DNA of 23,335 bases from Mayfieldus sp038317345 (GTDB lineage: Bacteria > Actinomycetota > Thermoleophilia > Solirubrobacterales > 70-9). The translations under genes were made by a program, and so were the position numbers. How positions within the stretch are numbered: position 1 is the stretch's first letter; every line of letters begins with the position of its first letter. Location: positions 1 through 23,335 of the forward strand of contig JBBQBH010000046.1 of the NCBI GenBank assembly GCA_038317345.1, written 5' to 3'. The notes beneath the pieces are model-generated. The model was not told where the DNA came from. It saw only the letters and a program-made list of their open reading frames with translations, and did not search any database. Below, piece after piece: positions 1 through 7,046 of the stretch.

Positions 1-140
1 ACCATTACCGCGACGCGATGCAGGTCGGCGGCTCCGAGCAGATCGTCCGCGAGTCCGACGGCATCCACCTCAACGAGACCGGCTCCAGCCTCGCCGCCGA
101 CATCGTCGTCGCCGACCTCGACAAGGAGTTCACGCACTAG
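1..140 (+). CDS. SGNH/GDSL-type hydrolase, C-terminal fragment
   Basis: The frame is open from the window edge (first full codon at base 3) to TAG at 138-140 and gives 45 residues. It contains SDGIHLNETGSSLAADIV, which matches the last conserved block of SGNH hydrolases: an Asp-x-x-His pair (D-G-I-H) that supplies two catalytic residues, followed by a hydrophobic helix. Proteins of this superfamily are esterases, lipases or acyltransferases acting on lipids, sugars or cell-envelope polymers; the DUF459 group is common in actinobacteria. The rest lies upstream of the window, so substrate, signal peptide and the catalytic Ser block cannot be judged. Confidence 0.7.
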   Translation, partial: HYRDAMQVGGSEQIVRESDGIHLNETGSSLAADIVVADLDKEFTH

Positions 141-215
141 GTGAGTCGTGGCTGGGTCGGTGCGGCCAGCGAAGGGATCGGCGTGGCCCCGATAGTCTCG
201 GAGGCAACCCACCAT

Positions 216-231
216 AGGAGGCCACATCACG
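216..231 (+). promoter_or_regulatory. Perfect Shine-Dalgarno AGGAGG followed by in-frame ACG
   Basis: AGGAGG at 216-221 is the best ribosome-binding site near the methyltransferase gene. No ATG, GTG or TTG follows it at normal spacing. Seven bases later is ACG (229-231), in frame with the methyltransferase and with no stop between. The GTG at 268, preceded by AGGGGG around 258-263, is the conventional alternative start. Confidence 0.4.
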
Positions 232-267
232 CTAGACCCCAACCTCACGTCCCAGCCAGGGGGCTCC

Positions 268-1110
268 GTGCCGCAGGAATCGGATAGCGCCATCACGAGC
301 CTGACCGGTGCAAACGAGTGTCTGACACCTCTGGAAGCTCCTCCCGAACCAACTGCCGCAGAGCGTCAAGTGGCCGATCTGATCCAGATCGAGACGGATC
401 CGGAGACGGCCGCAGCCGTCCTCGAGCGGGTGCCACTCTGGTTTCACACGTTTTCGCTCGACCGCTCCAGGGAGCTCTACACCCACGGCGTCGCCCGTGA
501 TCACCGCTACCGGGTCCCCGCCTTGCCCGAGGATTTTGGCGGCATGAGCGTGCTCGACATCGGCACCTTCGACGGCTTCTACGCGTTCCTCGCCGAGGCG
601 CGCGGGGCGGAGCGGGTGGTAGCCGTCGATAACGAGCAGTACCGGGAGTGGGTCAGCTCGCGATGGGGCGTCGAGTTGCAGGGAGGCGAGGGGTTCACCG
701 CGATCCGGGAGCTACTCGACTCCGAGGTCGACTACCAACGCATCGACGCATTCGATCTGGACGAGCTCGGGGAGACGTTCGACTTCATCCTCTGTTTCGG
801 GATCCTGCACCGAGTGGAGAACCCGCTGGGGCTGCTGAAGGTCATTCGACGGCGCCTCGCGCCCGGCGGACGGGTTCTGCTCGAGACCCACGGCGCGGTG
901 GATCGGGCTTCCGATTCCGCGGCGGTTTACATCCCCGCGCCGGGAGAGGTCTATGCCCATGATGACTTCGTGTACTGGGGCTTCACCCCCGCAGGCTTGG
1001 ATGCGATGGCCCGCCATGCAGGCTTCGAGGGCTTCGAACTCATCGACGCGCCGGTGATCGACGGCCATCCGCGTGTGCTCGGGGCGCTCCGCTCCGGCCC
1101 GCTCGACTGA
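268..1110 (+). CDS. Class I SAM-dependent methyltransferase, CmoB/DUF1698-like
   Basis: The 280-residue product starts at GTG. Motif I of the Rossmann methyltransferase fold is clear at about residues 94-106 (VLDIGTFDGFYAF), followed by an acidic strand end (VVAVD). A motif IV-like stretch (FDFILCFGILHRVENPLGLL) and a post-motif block (LAPGGRVLLET) come next. The style 'DIGTFDGFYAF ... GILHRVENPL' is that of DUF1698/CmoB-like proteins. True CmoB transfers a carboxymethyl group to tRNA uridine 34, but actinobacterial relatives are usually unassigned methyltransferases, so no tRNA role is claimed. The Pro/Glu-rich first 60 residues look like a helical cap. The start may be further upstream at ACG 229, which has a perfect Shine-Dalgarno site. 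It lies between an SGNH hydrolase and a phosphodiesterase gene, which gives no firm pathway hint. Confidence 0.8.
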   Translation: MPQESDSAITSLTGANECLTPLEAPPEPTAAERQVADLIQIETDPETAAAVLERVPLWFHTFSLDRSRELYTHGVARDHRYRVPALPEDFGGMSVLDIGTFDGFYAFLAEARGAERVVAVDNEQYREWVSSRWGVELQGGEGFTAIRELLDSEVDYQRIDAFDLDELGETFDFILCFGILHRVENPLGLLKVIRRRLAPGGRVLLETHGAVDRASDSAAVYIPAPGEVYAHDDFVYWGFTPAGLDAMARHAGFEGFELIDAPVIDGHPRVLGALRSGPLD

Positions 1111-1152
1111 TCCCGGTCCCACGAGGGCGGGCGGCGGTTCGTTCACGCGAGC

Positions 1153-1166
1153 AAAACATTTGTTTT
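1153..1166. promoter_or_regulatory. AT-rich inverted repeat upstream of the phosphodiesterase gene
   Basis: AAAACA (1153-1158) and TGTTTT (1161-1166) form a perfect inverted repeat with a two-base spacer, AAAACATTTGTTTT, in an otherwise GC-rich 111-bp gap. It is 30 bases ahead of the ATG at 1197 and could be an operator half-site pair or simply an AT-rich promoter element. No convincing -35/-10 pair is visible. Confidence 0.3.
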
Positions 1167-1221
1167 CCAGGGCATTAACAGTTGCGGAGGGGTTTCATGG
1201 TCCGATTCGGTTTGATCGAAG

Positions 1222-1984
1222 ATGGCCTCCGCACTGCCCCCGCTTTATGCACACCCGGCTCGGCCGCCACTATGGCCCGGACTCCTCGGCGGCCGCCCTT
1301 CGCCACACCCTGACCGGTCCGGTCGAGGGCCTCGAGACAGATGTATGCCTGACCGCCGACGATCGGCTGGTCCTGCTGCACGATCCGCTGCTCACGCTAG
1401 GCACCACGCTTGATGGCTGGGCGCGCCAGAGGACCGCTGACGAGATCCAATCGGCGCTCATCCGTGACTCCGCGGGAGAGCCGACCGCGGAGCACCCGCT
1501 CCTGCTCGAGGAGCTGATCGACCTGGTGCCGGAAGGGGTCAGCCTCCAGCTCGAGGTCAAGGCGCACGCTGACCCTGCCCTTTCCCGCGGCACCGCCGAG
1601 GTGCTCTGCAAGCGGCTTCGGGGGGAGCCGATCCGCGACCGAGTCGAGGTGATCAGCTTTCATGGCGAGACGTGCGCTGTCGCCGCCGCAAACGGGATCC
1701 CGTCCCGCCTCGTGATCTGGGCCGACTACGCTCCCGAAGCGCTCGCTTCCTGGGCTCTTCGCAGCGGAGTGGACGGGATCTCGGTCGAGCACTTCCTGCT
1801 CACCGAGCGATTGGTCGGGGTGCTTCGGGACGCTGGACTGAGCGTCAACGCCGGCACTGTGAACCACCCGGAGCTCCTAAGCCGGGTGCTCGAGTTCGCT
1901 CCCGACGCGATCGGCACCGATCGCCCTCACGAGCTTCGCGCGGCGGCCGAAACAGTCGACGCGCTGGCGCTCAGCAGTCGCTAA
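1222..1984 (+). CDS. Glycerophosphodiester phosphodiesterase family protein, probable N-terminal frameshift
   Basis: GDPD proteins cleave glycerophosphodiesters into glycerol-3-phosphate and an alcohol in a Ca/Mg-dependent TIM barrel. The main frame carries the expected blocks: GLETDVCLTADDRLVLLHDP (metal-binding E and D, then the HD pair), LQLEVK, and a C-terminal FAPDAIGTDRP. The first block (AHRG...PENT in the family) is split between frames. ATG 1222 reads MASALPPLYAH and then leaves the frame; the downstream frame reads RLGRHYGPDSSAAAL. Removing one C from CCC at 1254-1256 joins them as YAHRLGRHYGPDSS and leaves a 253-residue protein. Without that correction the frame can start only at ATG 1247 (MHTRLG...). 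The best Shine-Dalgarno site (GGAGG 1186-1190) sits before ATG 1197, which is in a third frame and stops within 40 codons. It is either a sequencing error or a real lesion. Confidence 0.75.
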
Positions 1985-2011
1985 AGCCGAGGCCGCAGCG
2001 AATGGTCGGGC

Positions 2012-2413
2012 TCAGACGTTCTGGGTGTAGGTGCTCTTGACGACCTTGTCGCCTCTCGTGCAGGTCACGCGCGAGTTGTATTGCACGTGCGGCACAGCAT
2101 CGAAACGGTGCTCGGTGCAGCTGTAGCCGAGGACCTTGGTGTCGCACTGGCCCTGCGCCTGGCCACCCGCGGTGCGGCACCCGTGGAACGCCTTGATGAC
2201 CTTCTTGCCCTTCTTGCAGCTCACGTGGTTGACCTTGAGCGAGGTCACGTAGGAGGCGCCGAGATGGCGCTGCTCGTGGACGGTGAGGTTGCAATTCGTC
2301 GACGAAGCCGTCGCGACCGAGCTGGCGCCGGCGCTCCCGACCGTGGCAGCGGCGAGGGCGACGGTCGCCAGGGCGGCTGCGATCGCTGCGCTTGTCAATT
2401 TCCCTGAAGTCAT
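2012..2413 (-). CDS. Small secreted protein with six cysteines
   Basis: The 133-residue product starts at an ATG preceded by GGAGGT at ideal spacing. It opens with a lysine, a long Ala/Val-rich hydrophobic stretch and an A-S-A-like cleavage region near residue 30, so it is an export substrate. The mature part has six Cys (TNCN, VSC, HGC, GQC, YSC, VTC) in two roughly similar halves. Each half has the pattern Cys - beta strand - Cys - Lys/Arg-Gly - Lys-Val-(I/V)-K, suggesting a duplicated disulfide-linked beta domain. I recognise no enzyme motif. Similar Cys-patterned secreted proteins are frequent in actinobacteria, with no known function. It ends 27 bp from the stop of the convergent phosphodiesterase gene and is divergent from the exported ADP-ribosylglycohydrolase gene. 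Confidence 0.75.
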   Translation of the reverse strand: MTSGKLTSAAIAAALATVALAAATVGSAGASSVATASSTNCNLTVHEQRHLGASYVTSLKVNHVSCKKGKKVIKAFHGCRTAGGQAQGQCDTKVLGYSCTEHRFDAVPHVQYNSRVTCTRGDKVVKSTYTQNV

Positions 2414-2486
2414 GGCTACCTCCGGTCGTCCCCTGCGATTGGCGCGGATGCTAGCCAAATAACAGGCGCGTCTAGCCTTGGTAGCG
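2414..2486. promoter_or_regulatory. Divergent intergenic region between two exported-protein genes
   Basis: These 73 bp separate the minus-strand secreted protein from the plus-strand ADP-ribosylglycohydrolase, so both promoters should be here or just inside the genes. An inverted repeat TTGGC (2439-2443) / GCCAA (2454-2458) lies at the centre, with an AT-rich patch (CCAAATAAC) beside it. It is a plausible shared operator. No clear -35/-10 pair is assigned. Confidence 0.35.
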
Positions 2487-3665
2487 ATGCGGTCTCGTTC
2501 TTCGTTGATCGTCAGTCTGATTTGCGGCGTCGCCCTCCTGCTCGCGCCCGCGGCGGACGCATCGAATCTTCGCGGCAGCCAGGTCCGCGACAGGATCGCC
2601 GGCGGTTGGCTCGGCGCGGTGATCGGCGGCGCATGGGGCCGGCCGACCGAGTTCGACTTCAAGGGCCGGATCGTGCCGGCCGACCGGGTTCCGCCCTGGA
2701 GCGTTGAGCGTGCCAACCGCTACACCTACCGCGGCGACTCCGACGAGACCTACGTCGAGATCCCCTTCCTCGACGCCACCCTGCGCGCCGGTCCGAGGGC
2801 CGGCTGGCCCGACTGGGGTCAGGCGCTCGCCGCCAGCGACTTCCAGCTCTTCTTCGCCAACGGCCGCGCCCGCGACAACCTGCGCGCTGGGATACCGGCT
2901 CCGCTCTCGGGCAACCCGGTCAACAACCCCTACGCCGATGACATCGACTTCCAGATCGAGTCGGACTGGATCGGTCTTGCGGCTCCCGGCCAACCCGGCG
3001 CCGCGGTCGACCTCGCCTGGCGCGTCGGCCACGTCACCAACTACGGCGACGGCGTCTACGGCGGAGTGATGATCGCGGCGATGCACGCGGCCGCATTCCA
3101 GGCCGCCGGCATCGGCGAGATCGTCGAGGCCGGCCGTGAGGCCGTGCCCGAGGGGACCGGCTACCGGGCGATGATCGAGGACGTGCTGCGCTGGCACGGC
3201 GCGCACCCCCGCGACTGGAAGGCGACCTGGCGGCGCCTCGAGCGGCGCTGGAACGCGCATTCGACCGGGGCCAAGCACACGGCGGTCAACTCGGAGTTCA
3301 ACGTCGACGCAAAGCTGAACGGCGCCTACGTGCTGCTCGGCCTGCTCTATGGGCGCGGCGACCTCGCGCAGACGATCCGCGTTTCGATGCGGGCCGGCCA
3401 GGACTCCGACTGCAACCCGAGCAACGCCGCCAGCATCCTCGGCACCTGGCTCGGTCGCCATCGGATCCCGCTCCGCTACCGCCACGGCATCTCACTGCAC
3501 CGACGACTCCCCGGCACCGACTACACCCTGAAGCGGGCGATCGCCGCGAACGTCGAAGTCGCGCGGCAGCTGACCCGATCGCGGGGCGGCCAGCCGGGCG
3601 GAGACGGTTGGGTACTCCAGCGCAGTCCGGTCCGGCCCGCCCCCTTCGAGCAGTGGGGCCCTTAG
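2487..3665 (+). CDS. ADP-ribosylglycohydrolase (DraG-like) family protein with signal peptide
   Basis: The 392-residue product starts at ATG 2487; a TTG three codons upstream is less likely. The family removes ADP-ribose from proteins or small molecules using two Mg ions in an all-alpha fold. Visible blocks are GGWLGAVIGGAWGRPTEF near the mature N-terminus, GDSDETYVE (equivalent of the T-D-D-T metal motif), NYGDGVYGGVMIAAMHAAAF in the middle, and AGQDSDCNPSNAASILGT near residue 300, the C-terminal D-x-D metal motif in its DTDCN variant. The N-terminus (MRSRSS, a hydrophobic run, then APAADA) is a clear signal peptide. Most relatives are cytosolic, so a periplasmic or extracellular substrate is inferred. 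The first-block Asp of the canonical GDAxG is Gly here. Its stop overlaps the stop of the convergent dusB. Confidence 0.85.
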   Translation: MRSRSSLIVSLICGVALLLAPAADASNLRGSQVRDRIAGGWLGAVIGGAWGRPTEFDFKGRIVPADRVPPWSVERANRYTYRGDSDETYVEIPFLDATLRAGPRAGWPDWGQALAASDFQLFFANGRARDNLRAGIPAPLSGNPVNNPYADDIDFQIESDWIGLAAPGQPGAAVDLAWRVGHVTNYGDGVYGGVMIAAMHAAAFQAAGIGEIVEAGREAVPEGTGYRAMIEDVLRWHGAHPRDWKATWRRLERRWNAHSTGAKHTAVNSEFNVDAKLNGAYVLLGLLYGRGDLAQTIRVSMRAGQDSDCNPSNAASILGTWLGRHRIPLRYRHGISLHRRLPGTDYTLKRAIAANVEVARQLTRSRGGQPGGDGWVLQRSPVRPAPFEQWGP

Positions 3666-4696
3666 ACAGGCGCCGGCGATGGGCTCGCCAGTGGCCGGAC
3701 CAGCTCGCGGGCGCGCGCCAGGTCGGCGCTGCGCTGAAGCTCGGCGGTGACCTCGCTCGGAGCGTCGAGGCGGCCCAGGTACCAGGGGTAGAACTTGCGC
3801 AGATAGCGCTCCGCGCGCACGGCGCCCATGTGGTCCTCGGCCTGGTCGATCACCCAGAGCAGCTCGTCGACGATCTCGTCGCGCGAGGGCGGATCGGTGC
3901 GCTGGCCGGTCAGCTCCTCGAAGATCCACGGCCAGCCGAGCGAGCCGCGGGCGATCATCACCGCGTCGGCGCCCGACTCTCGGTAGGCGCGCCGTGCCGC
4001 ATCGGCGGTCTGAAGGCCGCCGGAGACGATCACCGGCGCCTCGAGGCGCTCGGCCAGCTCGGCGGTCAGCGCGTAGTCAGGCTTGCCCTTGTGGCCGACC
4101 GCGGCGGGACGAGGATGAAAGGCGACGCCGGCGACGCCGGCCTCCTCGACCAGCGCCACGGCGAGGTCGAAGCCCGAGCGGTCGCCGGGCGCGAGGCCCG
4201 AGCGCAGCTTCACGGTCACCGGGACCCCGCCGCCCTCGATCGCCCCGCGGGCGAGCCCGAGGGCCAGCTCGCGATCGTGCAGCAGCGCCGCCCCGGCCCC
4301 GGTCTTCAGCACTTTGCGGACCGGGCACCCCATGTTGATGTCGATCAGGTCGGCGCCGGCTTCGGCCGCGATCTCGGCAGCGGAGCGCATCACGTCGGGG
4401 TCGTGTCCGAACAGCTGCACCGAGACCGGGTGCTCGTCGGGGTGGATGCGCATCAGCTCGCGCATCGTGCGTTCGTTTCGGTAATGGAGGCCGAAGCTCG
4501 AGACCATCTCGGAGACCGCCAACCCGGCCCCATGGCGACGCGCCTGCAGGCGTACGAACCAGTTGCCGATTCCGGCCAGGGGGGCGAGCAGGACGCGGTT
4601 GGCGATCTGGACTCCACCGATGGAGAAGGGTTCGGTCAGTGCCGGCTGTGACCGCGCCGCCCCCGGAAGCGGAGCTGAGGAGGCGGCGCTATTCAT
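3662..4696 (-). CDS. dusB: tRNA-dihydrouridine synthase (DusB type)
   Basis: FMN-dependent reductase that converts uridines in the tRNA D-loop to dihydrouridine; 344 residues, the normal length. The TIM-barrel core is clear: RVLLAPLAGIGNWFVR near residue 35, SEMVSS, VQLFGHDP, and DINMGCPVRKVLKTGAGAAL with catalytic Cys124. VTVKLRSG and the C-terminal flavin-phosphate site VSGGLQTADAAR...ADAVMIARGSLGWPWIF follow. The common 'MAGVTDxPFR' is LAGIGNWFVR here, a mild variant. The ATG start overlaps the end of coaX by 8 bp, so the two are co-translated. The Pro/Ser/Ala tail (LASPSPAPV) ends in a TAA that overlaps the facing gene's TAG. Dus downstream of coaX at the end of this block fits other actinobacterial layouts. 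Confidence 0.93.
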   Translation of the reverse strand: MNSAASSAPLPGAARSQPALTEPFSIGGVQIANRVLLAPLAGIGNWFVRLQARRHGAGLAVSEMVSSFGLHYRNERTMRELMRIHPDEHPVSVQLFGHDPDVMRSAAEIAAEAGADLIDINMGCPVRKVLKTGAGAALLHDRELALGLARGAIEGGGVPVTVKLRSGLAPGDRSGFDLAVALVEEAGVAGVAFHPRPAAVGHKGKPDYALTAELAERLEAPVIVSGGLQTADAARRAYRESGADAVMIARGSLGWPWIFEELTGQRTDPPSRDEIVDELLWVIDQAEDHMGAVRAERYLRKFYPWYLGRLDAPSEVTAELQRSADLARARELVRPLASPSPAPV

Positions 4697-5492
4697 TCAA
4701 CTCCCAGATCAGGCGCAGGCCGGTGAGCGTCAGCAAGTCGTCGATCTCGTCGACCATCTCGCAGTAGGGGACGATCACCTCGGCGCCGCCGCCGGTCGCG
4801 ATGAAGCTCGTGTCCTCGCCCAGCTCGACGACCAGGCGGCGGGCGATCGAGTCGATCGCGCCGGCGAAGCCGTAGATAATCCCCGACTGCATGCTCGCCT
4901 GGGTGGTCTTGCCGATCACCCCGGCGGGCTCGGCGAGCTCGATCTTGGGGAGCTTCGCCGCGTGCTCGGTGAGCGCCTCCATCGAGACCCGGACGCCGGG
5001 CCCGATCACCCCGCCGAGGTACTCCCCCTGGCCGGAGATCGCGTCGAAGGTGATAGCGGTCCCGAAGTCGACCACGGCGCACTGACCGCCGAAGCGATCG
5101 AAGGCGGCGACCGCGTTGACGAGCCGATCGGCCCCCAGCTCGTGGGGGTTGTCCATGCGGATCGCAATCCCGGTCTTGATCCCCGGAACGACGCTGATGT
5201 AACGCGCGTCCAGATAGCGGCTGGCCATCTGCGCGTACTCGGGGGTGAGCTCGGGGACGACCGAGGAGACGATCGAGCCGTCGATCCCGTCCAGGGTCAG
5301 CTCGCGCAGCCGCAGGACGTTGGAGACCCGAATCGCCAACTCGTCGGCGGTGGCCTCGGCATCGGTGCCAAAACGCCAGTGCTCGACCAACTCGGCCCCG
5401 TCGAAGGCGCCGATGTGAGTCTGCGTATTGCCTGCGTCGATTGCGAGCAGCACGCCGCGATTATCGCGGCCTGTGGGTGCCGGGCGTGACAT
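4689..5492 (-). CDS. coaX: Type III pantothenate kinase
   Basis: Phosphorylates pantothenate in the first step of CoA synthesis; acetate/sugar-kinase/Hsp70 fold, cytosolic. All signature blocks are present: DAGNTQTHIG (phosphate 1, residues 19-28), SSVVPELT, GADR (120-123, catalytic Asp), DFGTAITFD (142-150), GVIGPGVRVSMEAL, and TGGGAEV near the C-terminus. The ATG at 5492 is preceded by GGTGG-TGATCC, which matches the 16S-complementary AGGAGGTGATCC except for one base, at good spacing. It adds 13 residues compared with most CoaX proteins. The alternative GTG at 5453 would give the typical 254-residue protein, but no ribosome site precedes it. A 17-bp palindrome lies between the two starts. 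Only 12 bp separate it from the divergent GST-like gene. Confidence 0.93.
   Translation of the reverse strand: MSRPAPTGRDNRGVLLAIDAGNTQTHIGAFDGAELVEHWRFGTDAEATADELAIRVSNVLRLRELTLDGIDGSIVSSVVPELTPEYAQMASRYLDARYISVVPGIKTGIAIRMDNPHELGADRLVNAVAAFDRFGGQCAVVDFGTAITFDAISGQGEYLGGVIGPGVRVSMEALTEHAAKLPKIELAEPAGVIGKTTQASMQSGIIYGFAGAIDSIARRLVVELGEDTSFIATGGGAEVIVPYCEMVDEIDDLLTLTGLRLIWELNE
5454..5470. promoter_or_regulatory. 17-bp palindrome, candidate operator for coaX and the GST-like gene
   Basis: GCCGCGAT (5454-5461) and ATCGCGGC (5463-5470) are perfect inverted arms around one central base. It sits inside the first codons of coaX (if the ATG start is used) and 34 bp upstream of the divergent gene, where a shared regulator could bind. 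A 17-bp perfect inverted repeat may also just reflect GC-rich coding sequence. Confidence 0.35.
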
Positions 5493-5504
5493 AGGATCAC
5501 CACC

Positions 5505-6266
5505 GTGGACGTGCGCCTATACGTGATCCCCGCTTCGCACCCCGCGACTGCAGCGAAGGCGATGCTCGACTACAAGGGCATTCCCTTCCAGCGCACCGAC
5601 CTGATGCCGGGCATCCACAAGGGGGTGCTGAGGGCGATGCGCTTCCCCGGCACCACGGTGCCGGCGATCAAGATCGACGGGCGCCACGTCCAGGGGTCGC
5701 GAGCGATCGCGCGCGAGCTGGACAAGCTCCAACCGCAGCCGCCGCTGTTCCCGTCCGATCCCGGAATGCGACTGACGGTCGAGGAGGCCGAGCGATTCGG
5801 CGACGACGATCTTCAGGCGCCGATCCGCCGCATCCTCTGGAACTCGGTCAAGCGCGACCGTTCGGTGCTCATGGACTACGGCGCCGGCGCGCGGCTCGGG
5901 ATTCCGCTCGCCGTCGCGGTGAAAACCTCGGCCCCGCTCGTCGCCTTCGCCGTCAGCTACAACAAGGCGAGCGACGAGAACGTCCGCCACGACCTGGCGG
6001 CGCTTCCCGGGATGCTGATGCGGATCGATGACTGGTGCGAGGCGGGCGTCCTCAACGGCGAGCAGCTCAATGCCGCGGACTTTCAGATCGCACCCAGCAT
6101 TCGGCTCGCGATGACGCTCGAGGACCTGCGCCCGTCGATTGAGAATCGGCCGGCCGGGCAGCTCGCGATGCGGGTCGTCCCCGACTACCCCGGTCACGCA
6201 TCGCCGGTCCTTCCGCCCTCCTGGCTGGAGCCGCTGCGCGAGGCGGCCGCGGCCCCCGCCGCCTAG
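5505..6266 (+). CDS. Glutathione S-transferase-like protein (thioredoxin-fold N-domain)
   Basis: The 253-residue product starts at GTG with AGGA eight bases upstream. The N-terminal 75 residues follow the GST N-domain: a first strand VRLYVIPASHP with Ser/His where the catalytic Cys/Ser/Tyr sits, KAMLDYKGIPFQRTDL, then TVPAIKIDGRHVQGSRAIA with the cis-Pro after TV and the glutathione-gamma-Glu-binding 'GS' turn. The rest is all-helical, as in the GST C-domain, ending in an Ala/Pro tail. Actinobacteria usually make mycothiol rather than glutathione, so the thiol partner is uncertain. It is divergent from coaX, and its stop overlaps that of the small convergent gene. Its presence as a lone plus-strand gene in a conserved minus-strand block suggests an insertion. 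Confidence 0.75.
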   Translation: MDVRLYVIPASHPATAAKAMLDYKGIPFQRTDLMPGIHKGVLRAMRFPGTTVPAIKIDGRHVQGSRAIARELDKLQPQPPLFPSDPGMRLTVEEAERFGDDDLQAPIRRILWNSVKRDRSVLMDYGAGARLGIPLAVAVKTSAPLVAFAVSYNKASDENVRHDLAALPGMLMRIDDWCEAGVLNGEQLNAADFQIAPSIRLAMTLEDLRPSIENRPAGQLAMRVVPDYPGHASPVLPPSWLEPLREAAAAPAA

Positions 6267-6508
6267 CGAGGCTTGACGAAACCGGCGGCGACGAGAGGTT
6301 CGCCCTCGCCTTTGGTGAGGGTCAGCTGTTCGCCGGGCTTGTGCGTGCTGCCGTGAAGCTCGCCGCGGTCGCCGACTATCCGCATCAGTGGCGAGGTGAC
6401 AACGACGTCCATCGGCTGGCCCGAGCGTGCGTATGAGTGCATCGAGCGCAGAAGCTTCTGCGCACCGGGGCTGTCGGGGTCGAACGGGAGCTGTTTGTCT
6501 GCGACCAC
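6263..6508 (-). CDS. Small conserved-looking hypothetical protein
   Basis: The 81-residue product starts at GTG with GGGG just upstream. It is hydrophilic, without a signal peptide or membrane segment, and has a basic end (GFVKPR). A helical first half (GAQKLLRSMHSYARSG) is followed by beta-like stretches (MDVVVTSPLMRIVGDRGELHG...QLTLTKGEGEPLVAAGF). I recognise no family. Support comes from its position 26 bp after folK in the same direction, high-GC codon use, and an exact 4-bp stop overlap with the facing gene. In Mycobacterium the slot after folK also holds a small gene, but I see no similarity. Confidence 0.55.
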   Translation of the reverse strand: MVADKQLPFDPDSPGAQKLLRSMHSYARSGQPMDVVVTSPLMRIVGDRGELHGSTHKPGEQLTLTKGEGEPLVAAGFVKPR

Positions 6509-6534
6509 GGCCCCATTGTCGCAGCAACCCCTAA

Positions 6535-7035
6535 TCAGCCCGGAAATGCTCCCATCCGCTCGACGCGCTGGCCCTCCCCAAGCGCTTCGAGGGCGTCGTC
6601 GAGGCGGGTGCCGTCGGGCAGCGCCAGCTCGGGGTCCAGCTCGAGCAATGGCACAAGCACGAAGCGGCGGCTGGTCACCTCGGCGTGCGGGAGGGTGAGG
6701 CCCTCGCCCTGAATCTCGACGTTGCCAAGCAGCAGCAGGTCGATGTCCAGCGATCGCGGACCCTGGCGCGGACCGCCGAAGATCCGTCCCTGCTCGAGCT
6801 CGATCGCCTTGCAGACGTCGAGCAGCTGCTCGGGCTCGAGCTCGGTTCGGATCCGCACCGCCGCGTTGAGGAAGTCCGGCTGGTCGAGGATCTCACCGAC
6901 CGGCTCGGTCTCGTAGAGCGAGGAGACGGCGTCGACCTCCACCCCCTCCTCTCGCAGCAACCGCACCGCCGCCAGCAGATGCTCGGCGCGATTGCCGACG
7001 TTGGAGCCCAGCCCGAGGTAGCCGGTCCGGGTCAC
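6535..7035 (-). CDS. folK: 2-amino-4-hydroxy-6-hydroxymethyldihydropteridine pyrophosphokinase (HPPK)
   Basis: Transfers pyrophosphate from ATP to 6-hydroxymethyl-dihydropterin, producing the substrate of FolP. It is 166 residues, typical for the family. Motifs in order: YLGLGSNVGNR at the N-terminus, SSLYETEPVG, QPDFLNAAV, the Mg-binding RSLDIDLLLLG, and LPHAEVTSRRFVLVPLLELDP. It follows folB after 11 bp in the same direction, in the usual folP-folB-folK order, so co-transcription is likely. Nothing is missing from the active site. Confidence 0.96.
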   Translation of the reverse strand: MTRTGYLGLGSNVGNRAEHLLAAVRLLREEGVEVDAVSSLYETEPVGEILDQPDFLNAAVRIRTELEPEQLLDVCKAIELEQGRIFGGPRQGPRSLDIDLLLLGNVEIQGEGLTLPHAEVTSRRFVLVPLLELDPELALPDGTRLDDALEALGEGQRVERMGAFPG

Positions 7036-7046
7036 GCGGCGGGCGC

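Noticed and set aside
4121..4143. Short GGCGACGCC tandem repeat inside dusB.
   Set aside because: It encodes a normal EAGVAGVAF strand-turn of the barrel in GC-rich codons, so it is coding sequence rather than a repeat element.
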